Shown: positions 58,870 to 64,000 of the stretch, one piece after another | Numbering within the stretch: the first letter of the stretch is position 1 | How the letters are laid out: every line of letters begins with the position of its first letter | Source of the DNA: Bacteroides sp. | Lineage (GTDB): Bacteria; Bacteroidota; Bacteroidia; Bacteroidales; Bacteroidaceae | DNA: 64,000 bases | Assembly: GCA_021201335.1 (NCBI GenBank) | Contig: JAJQFD010000042.1 | Span: 62,001 to 126,000, forward strand | Direction of reading: 5' to 3' | The notes under the pieces: generated by a model | Databases searched by the model: none | Told to the model about the DNA's origin: nothing | What the model saw: only the letters and a program-made list of their open reading frames with translations | Translations under genes and position numbers: made by a program

Positions 58870-59837
58870 GGGTTCGCTTCTTTATAATTCAATAAAACAT
58901 CCAGTACATTTCTGTCTACAGGAAAAGCAGTTCCATGTCGGGTTCCTTTCGGAAAAGAAACCAAGTCTGATACATCTTCCCAGTTTTTACGATCTTTCGT
59001 TCGCACAGCACCGTATTTCTTTTCGCGGTATTTATCAAAGTAAACATACATATAATCGCCCACTATCAACGGTGCTGGACCTTCAGCCCAATAATCACCT
59101 GTTATCGGCTTGGAAACCTTCGTGGGAAATCCTTTCTTTATATTTTTAGTTTTGGTAATCCGCAGATTCTTTTCAGGTGGATTCGAGTTTTCATTCTTTA
59201 CCACCATAATCAGCTTCTTGTTTTTATCTTTGATAATAGCTGCATCAATGACACTAAAGCCCGGATTGAAAAACATCTGGGTATCCGAAAAAGTCTTAAA
59301 ATCCTTTGTAGTGACATAATAAATCCGGTGATTCAACCCCTTTTCGCTTTCACTGGTAGCTATTTCTTTATGTCGCCCAGGAATGGTAGTAGCCCAAAAG
59401 ATATAAAATGTGCGGGAAGGTTCATCATAAAATAATTCGGGTGCCCAACTGTTATGTGCTGTCGATTCATGCATCATAACCGGAATCGCTTTCTGTTCCG
59501 ACCAATGTATTAAATCTTTGGAAGAGGAATAACCGATTATCCGGTCTGTCCAACTGGATGTCCATACCATGTGAAAGACACCATCCGGAGCCTGACAGAT
59601 ACTTGGATCACGCATTAACTTGTCTTCTCCAACAGCGGGAGCCAAAAAGGATTTGCCATCATTCAATGCTTCCCACTTTAAGCCGTCCAGACTATAGGCT
59701 AAATGTAATCCATCTTTGCTGTCTCCTGTAAAATAAGAGAAAAGATAGGGTGGAGATTGAGCTTTCAGTCGAACAGAAAAGAAAGGGAACGGCATATAAA
59801 ACAGAACCAGTAACAAAACAATTTTAGAATTTTTCAT
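58866..59837 (-). CDS. GH43-like secreted glycosidase
   Basis: 323 residues with a Sec signal. Beta-propeller repeats with YLFSYFTGDSKDGLHLAYSL, LMRDPSICQAPDGVFHMVWT (a catalytic-type Asp region) and SWAPELFYDEPSRTFYIFWA match the GH43 clan (GH-F like, arabinosidase type). It is the first gene of a two-gene unit with GH42. Arabinofuranose or galactose release is likely by context; exact subfamily is unsure. Confidence 0.8.
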   Translation of the reverse strand: MKNSKIVLLLVLFYMPFPFFSVRLKAQSPPYLFSYFTGDSKDGLHLAYSLDGLKWEALNDGKSFLAPAVGEDKLMRDPSICQAPDGVFHMVWTSSWTDRIIGYSSSKDLIHWSEQKAIPVMMHESTAHNSWAPELFYDEPSRTFYIFWATTIPGRHKEIATSESEKGLNHRIYYVTTKDFKTFSDTQMFFNPGFSVIDAAIIKDKNKKLIMVVKNENSNPPEKNLRITKTKNIKKGFPTKVSKPITGDYWAEGPAPLIVGDYMYVYFDKYREKKYGAVRTKDRKNWEDVSDLVSFPKGTRHGTAFPVDRNVLDVLLNYKEANP

Positions 59838-60133
59838 GATATGAATGATATGTAAGAGTTAGATTATATTTGATACCTACAAAAATAACTGTCCCTTTAC
59901 AGACCCCAAAATCCACCTGGTTATATTATAGGTAAATCCGTAACGAATAACTGTAATTTTGTACAAAACAGCCTTTCAGACATCTGTTAGAGACGATAAT
60001 CCATCTTTATGTACATCTGTCTATTGAGCACCGTGAACAAAACCTTTATTTTAGCTCCGTATAATTCTTAAACTAAATTACCAGGATGAAATTAGCACAC
60101 GGAATAACCTAATATAAAAACCATAAAAAATAT

Positions 60134-61313
60134 ATGAAGCATTCTATCTTCTTAATCTCTTTATTTGTGAGCCTCCTCTGTCGGGCGCAACAAACCTCCT
60201 ATTCTTTCGATTTCAGCAAAGAAAAGGCACCTCCGAATCGGATCAGTGTAAATGTACCAGATGGCAACTACAAAGTTACTCTCAGAATTGGTTCTAAAAA
60301 GAAAGCAGGCTCAACTACTATCCGCGGCGAATCCCGTCGTTTATTTATTGAAAATCTCCCCACTAAAAAAGGAGAAATAGTAGAACGCACTTTCGTTGTC
60401 AATAAACGCAATACCCACATTGAGGGAAATGAATATGTACGCATCAAACCTCGCGAAAAAAACAAAGCTAAACTGGGATGACAAACTAAGTCTGGAATTC
60501 AGTGGAGATGCTCCCCAGGTAACATCCCTTTCCATTGAAAAAACAGAGGATGCTATCACTGTCTTCCTTTGCGGGAATTCAACGGTAGTCGATCAGGATA
60601 ATGAGCCATGGGCCAGCTGGGGACAAATGATTCCACGTTTTTTTAATGACAAGGTGGCCTTTGCTAATTACGCTGAATCCGGAGAATCGGCAAATACATT
60701 TATTGGAGCCAACCGTCTGAAAAAAGCAGTAAGCCAGATGAAAGCCGGAGATTATGTTTTTATTGAGTTCGGCCACAACGACCAGAAACAGAAAGGTCCC
60801 GGCAAAGGAGCTTACTATTCTTATATGACCAGTTTGAAAACATTTATCGACGAAGCCCGTTTGAAAGGTGCTCACCCGGTTCTGGTTACTCCCACTCAGC
60901 GAAGGAGTTTCGATGAACAGGGAAAAATCAAAGATACGCATGAAGATTATCCGGAAGCCATGAAGTGGCTGGCGGATAAAGAGAATGTTCCGTTGATTGA
61001 TCTTCACTCCATGACCCGGACCTTATACGAAGCATTGGGAGTGGAAGAGTCGAAAAAAGCCTTTGTACATTATCCAGCTAATACTTATCCAAACCAGCCT
61101 CAGCCACTTCAGGATAATACGCACTTCAATCCGTATGGAGCGTATGAAATAGCCAAATGTGTTATTGAAGGAATGAAAGCCATCCATCTGCCACTAATCA
61201 ACTATCTTCTTCCTGATTATAACGGATTTGACCCTGCTCAACCGGATGATTTTAATTCTTTTCATTGGGTACCGAGTATGGCGGTGGAGGTTGAAAAACC
61301 GGATGGGAACTAG
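60134..61313 (+). pseudogene. Rhamnogalacturonan acetylesterase-like (CE12/SGNH), frameshifted
   Basis: ATG 60134 gives a Sec signal (SLLCRAQQ) and an N-terminal beta domain (YSFDFSKEKAPPNRISVNVP). A run of seven A at 60456-60462 breaks the frame; six A joins REKTKLNWDDKLSLEFSGD to the SGNH domain, about 393 codons. Block I is FLCGNSTV, the Gly/Asn block is AESGESANTF, FGHND follows, and the Asp-His pair is in LQDNTHFNPYG. CE12 enzymes remove acetyl groups from rhamnogalacturonan. It precedes the GH28 gene, which fits. The indel may be a sequencing error. Confidence 0.88.
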
Positions 61314-61837
61314 TTTAATAATTTAGAATGAAGAAATTAGAATGAAGAATTAAGTCGTTAGGAGTTAAAAATAAACCTAATTAGAATTAGAGTCTGTTTA
61401 AATTTTATTGGTATAAAAAATAAAGGGTTTCCGCCGTAATTAATTAATAGCTGCTTTCTTGATAATCATGTGAAATATAGTTTACAGCCAATCAAAAATA
61501 TATATTTTGAAATAAAATTGTAAGTAACTGATTTACATGGATTTATAAAACGAGGAAAGAGGGTATATAACTAAGGGTGCCCAAGGTATATAACTAAGCA
61601 CTCCCAAGGTATATAACTAAAGGGGGTCAAGGTATATAACTAAGCATCCGTCTAAAATATAGAAAGGATAAATATTTACATTCCGTTAAAGAAATCAACA
61701 TGTAATTATTGAATACTTCTTGATGAGTTAGTTAATGTATTATCATATATATTAAGTAGGACGAGCAGAATTTAAACAGGGCTCTTAGAGAACTGGAGTA
61801 TATACCGGATACGGGGACTAATTATGAATTATGAATT
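61314..61837. other. Gap with 23-bp array and heptamer repeat
   Basis: About 520 bases without a gene. It contains micro-repeats of TTAGAATGAAGAA near 61325-61350, the 23-bp array at 61562-61653, and tandem ATGAATT units running into the GH28 start. Confidence 0.6.
61562..61653. repeat. 23-bp array, four copies of GGTATATAACTAA
   Basis: The 13-base core GGTATATAACTAA begins at 61562, 61585, 61608 and 61631, exactly 23 bases apart. The remaining ten bases differ between copies except for a trailing CAA in three of them. Confidence 0.9.
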
Positions 61838-61851
61838 ATGAATTATGAATT
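61824..61851 (+). repeat. Tandem heptamer ATGAATT spanning the GH28 start
   Basis: Four ATGs at 61824, 61831, 61838 and 61845, 7 bases apart. Only 61838 is in frame with GH28; the others stop within a few codons. Confidence 0.8.
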
Positions 61852-63379
61852 TAAAAAATGGGTAGGGTGTTTAGGAGTGGCATTCCTTGTTGGATGCATT
61901 CATACTTCCAAACAAGATATTCCTTCTTTTGACTGGATACAATCCAACCATCAGATGGACTTTTCATGGGTTGAAGAAGTGGGTGCTAAAAATATTCCGA
62001 AAGGGGATACTTTCAGTGCAAACTCTTATGGTGCAGTTAATGACAGTACTCGGCTAAGTACACAAGCTATTCAGGCAGCGATCGATGCCTGTTGTAAAGC
62101 AGGCGGAGGTATTGTAACCTTTGAACCCGGTTATTATCAGACGGGGGCTCTCTTTCTTAAAAAAGGCGTTAATCTCGAAATACCTAAAGATGTTACGTTA
62201 CTGGCCAGTACAGATATTAATGATTATCCGGAATTCAGATCCCGGATAGCTGGTATAGAGATGGTTTGGCCTTCTGCCGTACTCAATATTATGGATACAG
62301 AGAATGCTGCTATATCCGGTAAAGGTACGATTGACTGCCGGGGTAAAATATTCTGGGATAAATACTGGGAAATGCGTAAGGAATATGTGGAAGAAGGCCT
62401 CCGGTGGATTGTAGATTATGACTGCAAAAGGGTGCGGGGTATCTTAATTTCCAAAAGTTCGGACGTCACCCTAAAAGATTTTACCTTGATGCGCACCGGT
62501 TTTTGGGGAGTACAGGTTCTTTACTCAACCAACTGTACGATTGATGGTCTGGCTATCAACAATAACATCGGCGGTCATGGCCCCAGTACAGATGGGATCG
62601 ATATTGACTCTTCCTCTTTTATCCTGATTGAAAACTGTGAAGTGGATTGTAATGACGATAATATTTGCCTGAAAGCTGGCAGAGATGCCGACGGGTTGCG
62701 GGTAAACCGACCAACCGAATATGTGGTAGTACGTAACTGTATTGCCCGCAAAGGAGCGGGACTCATTACCTGTGGTAGTGAAACATCGGGCGGAATCCGC
62801 AACATCCTTGGCTATAACCTGCAAGCCTATGGTACTTCTTCTGTCATGCGTCTGAAATCTGCTTTAAACCGCGGTGGCACTGTTGAGAATATTTATATGA
62901 GTAATGTGATCGCTGATAGCATCCGAAATGTATTAGCTGCTGATCTGAACTGGCATCCCAGCTACAGCTACTCCAAACTGCCACCACAATATGAGGGAAA
63001 AGAACTTCCGGAACATTGGATAACCATGCTCACTCCTGTTGAACCGGAAGAAAAAGGTTATCCATATTTTAAAAATGTGTATCTTGCAAACGTAAAAGCT
63101 ACTCATGTGCAACAGTTTATTTCTGCATCTGGCTGGAACGAAGCTTTAAAATTGGAAGATTTCGGACTTTATAATATTCAAGCTGATGTCGAAAAAGCCG
63201 GAAAAATAGCTTTTACAAAACGGTTTAACCTGAAAGATATCGAGTTAAACATGCCTGGAAATGATCAAATCTTATTGGAGAATAACACCAATTTAACAGA
63301 AGATATTCGTTATAAACAAGCTAAAACGGGGCTTATTACTCATACTGCTGATCCCAATCATAGTTCCCTAAGTCAATAG
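61838..63379 (+). CDS. Polygalacturonase-family protein, GH28
   Basis: 513 residues; lipoprotein signal (AFLVGC-IHTSK). The right-handed beta-helix of GH28 is plain. Active-site blocks: STDGID (usually NTD, about 250), NDDNICLK (Asp pair, about 271), KGAGLITCGSE where the usual GHG histidine is alanine (about 307), and MRLKS (RIK position, about 338). So two of the canonical positions differ. It may act on galacturonic acid backbones or rhamnogalacturonan with altered mechanism or specificity. The ATG is the third of four tandem ATGAATT units. Confidence 0.85.
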   Translation: MNYEFKKWVGCLGVAFLVGCIHTSKQDIPSFDWIQSNHQMDFSWVEEVGAKNIPKGDTFSANSYGAVNDSTRLSTQAIQAAIDACCKAGGGIVTFEPGYYQTGALFLKKGVNLEIPKDVTLLASTDINDYPEFRSRIAGIEMVWPSAVLNIMDTENAAISGKGTIDCRGKIFWDKYWEMRKEYVEEGLRWIVDYDCKRVRGILISKSSDVTLKDFTLMRTGFWGVQVLYSTNCTIDGLAINNNIGGHGPSTDGIDIDSSSFILIENCEVDCNDDNICLKAGRDADGLRVNRPTEYVVVRNCIARKGAGLITCGSETSGGIRNILGYNLQAYGTSSVMRLKSALNRGGTVENIYMSNVIADSIRNVLAADLNWHPSYSYSKLPPQYEGKELPEHWITMLTPVEPEEKGYPYFKNVYLANVKATHVQQFISASGWNEALKLEDFGLYNIQADVEKAGKIAFTKRFNLKDIELNMPGNDQILLENNTNLTEDIRYKQAKTGLITHTADPNHSSLSQ

Positions 63380-63431
63380 AAAGCGGGAATTTGAAGTATG
63401 GGTAAGTGGCACCGAAAAAGCGCACTGAAAT

Positions 63432-64000
63432 ATGAAGAAGCTCTATTTAACCTTTGCCTGTTGCCTTTTTTTAACAGCTACCCTGTACAGTCAGTCCAGG
63501 GAGTATAAAATCTGGCAATTCCCAAAAGATCAACTTCCTGTCATCGACGGAAATACAGATGACTGGAAAAACATCCCAGAATCTTACATCATCACCATTG
63601 ATGATATGAAAGAAGATGAAGGAAAACATGCCCGCCCCAACACATCCACCTTAGACATTTCTGTAAAAGTAGGGTGGTGCGCCGGGCTCAATCGTTTGTA
63701 CTTCTTATATGAAGCTTACGATAACTACTGGCGATTCAGCAAAAACACCCTTTCAACAGATATTTTCGAAGTAGTCGTTGACGGCGATTGTTCCGGAGGT
63801 CCTTTTATTGATAGATTCCATCCGGATCCTAAAGCTGATGTTTGGGAGCGCTGGTTTAATTTTCACGGTTGTCACGCGCAGAACTATCATATTTTCACCC
63901 CTCCCCACAAGGAAGATTGGTGCATGTTATGGGGACCTCAAGTATGGCTGAAAGAAAAACCTTATGCCGATTATGCCTATAATTATTCCTTTAAAGAAGG
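63432..64000 (+). CDS. Exported CBM9-like sugar-binding protein (partial, C-terminus off right edge)
   Basis: Starts at ATG 63432 with a Sec signal (FACCLFLTATLYSQS) and is open at base 64000; about 189 residues are visible. IDGNTDDWKNIPES, LDISVKVGWCAGLNRLYFLY and DIFEVVVDGDCSGG are typical of the CBM9/DOMON-like sugar-binding domain of Bacteroidetes enzymes. Located 52 bases after the GH28 gene and probably co-transcribed. A catalytic domain may follow beyond the edge. Confidence 0.75.
   Translation, partial: MKKLYLTFACCLFLTATLYSQSREYKIWQFPKDQLPVIDGNTDDWKNIPESYIITIDDMKEDEGKHARPNTSTLDISVKVGWCAGLNRLYFLYEAYDNYWRFSKNTLSTDIFEVVVDGDCSGGPFIDRFHPDPKADVWERWFNFHGCHAQNYHIFTPPHKEDWCMLWGPQVWLKEKPYADYAYNYSFKE

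Noticed and set aside
61562..61653. Reading the 23-bp array as a CRISPR
   Set aside because: Core is 13 bases, spacers are 10 bases; far too short and without cas genes.
1..64000. tRNA, rRNA, phage or insertion-sequence genes
   Set aside because: I looked for tRNA T-loop patterns, integrase and transposase motifs in the frames and saw none; a covariance-model tRNA search was not possible here.

Overview
The window looks like chromosome of a gut- or host-associated member of the order Bacteroidales (Bacteroides/Parabacteroides-like; I cannot name the genus). Evidence: a SusC/SusD pair with an ECF sigma/FecR regulator, STN and CarboxypepD_reg domains, many carbohydrate-active lipoproteins and secreted enzymes, and promoters with the Bacteroidetes -7 box TAnnTTTG (TATCTTTG or TATATTTG) ahead of many genes. 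The DNA is moderately AT-rich. I saw no rRNA, tRNA, CRISPR array, transposase or phage gene.

Layout. 1-13.5 kb (all minus strand): a polysaccharide utilisation locus with sulfatase, GH20 hexosaminidase, ECF sigma, FecR, SusC (with STN), SusD, GH18-like lipoprotein and a DUF1735/LamG lipoprotein that runs off the left edge. The enzyme set points to host glycans (N-glycan or mucin type). 14-25.3 kb: assorted envelope genes (membrane protein, DUF2807 protein, OmpA/TPR protein, tyrosine phosphatase-like lipoprotein, acyltransferase, soluble PAS histidine kinase, low-complexity basic secreted protein, SmpA-like lipoprotein) separated by repeat-rich gaps. 25.4-33.5 kb: housekeeping and stress genes (CvfB-like, Ohr, ABC exporter, a baeRF/Balon-like ribosome-associated protein, DUF763, cardiolipin synthase, HU-like protein). 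34.6-41.6 kb: a broken lipoprotein-like gene, flavodoxin-fold reductase, outer membrane protein plus DUF4136 lipoprotein, PNPOx-like protein, GH43, small lipoprotein, TerC. 41.6-45.9 kb: a second ECF sigma/FecR unit whose partner is an STN-CarboxypepD_reg protein without a TonB-dependent barrel, next to a paralogue without STN; this is the most unusual regulatory module here. 46-53.3 kb: cold-shock and RRM RNA-binding proteins, GNAT-like protein, topoisomerase IV B, coaD, S41 protease, PAP2 phosphatase. 53.4-64 kb: AraC regulator, GH3, GH42, GH43-like, CE12-type esterase, GH28 and a CBM9-like protein cut by the right edge, consistent with rhamnogalacturonan/pectin side-chain breakdown.

Two cross-cutting observations. 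First, eight genes are each split by a single frame change that falls in or next to a homopolymer run of 5-9 bases; this is more like sequencing or assembly indels than biology, but each could be real. A ninth gene has an in-frame TAG. Second, several intergenic gaps hold short-period arrays or long hairpins: a 22-bp five-copy array around 34.3 kb with a related inverted cluster at 16.2 kb, a 23-bp four-copy array at 61.6 kb, and imperfect inverted repeats at 36.3 and 38.6 kb.
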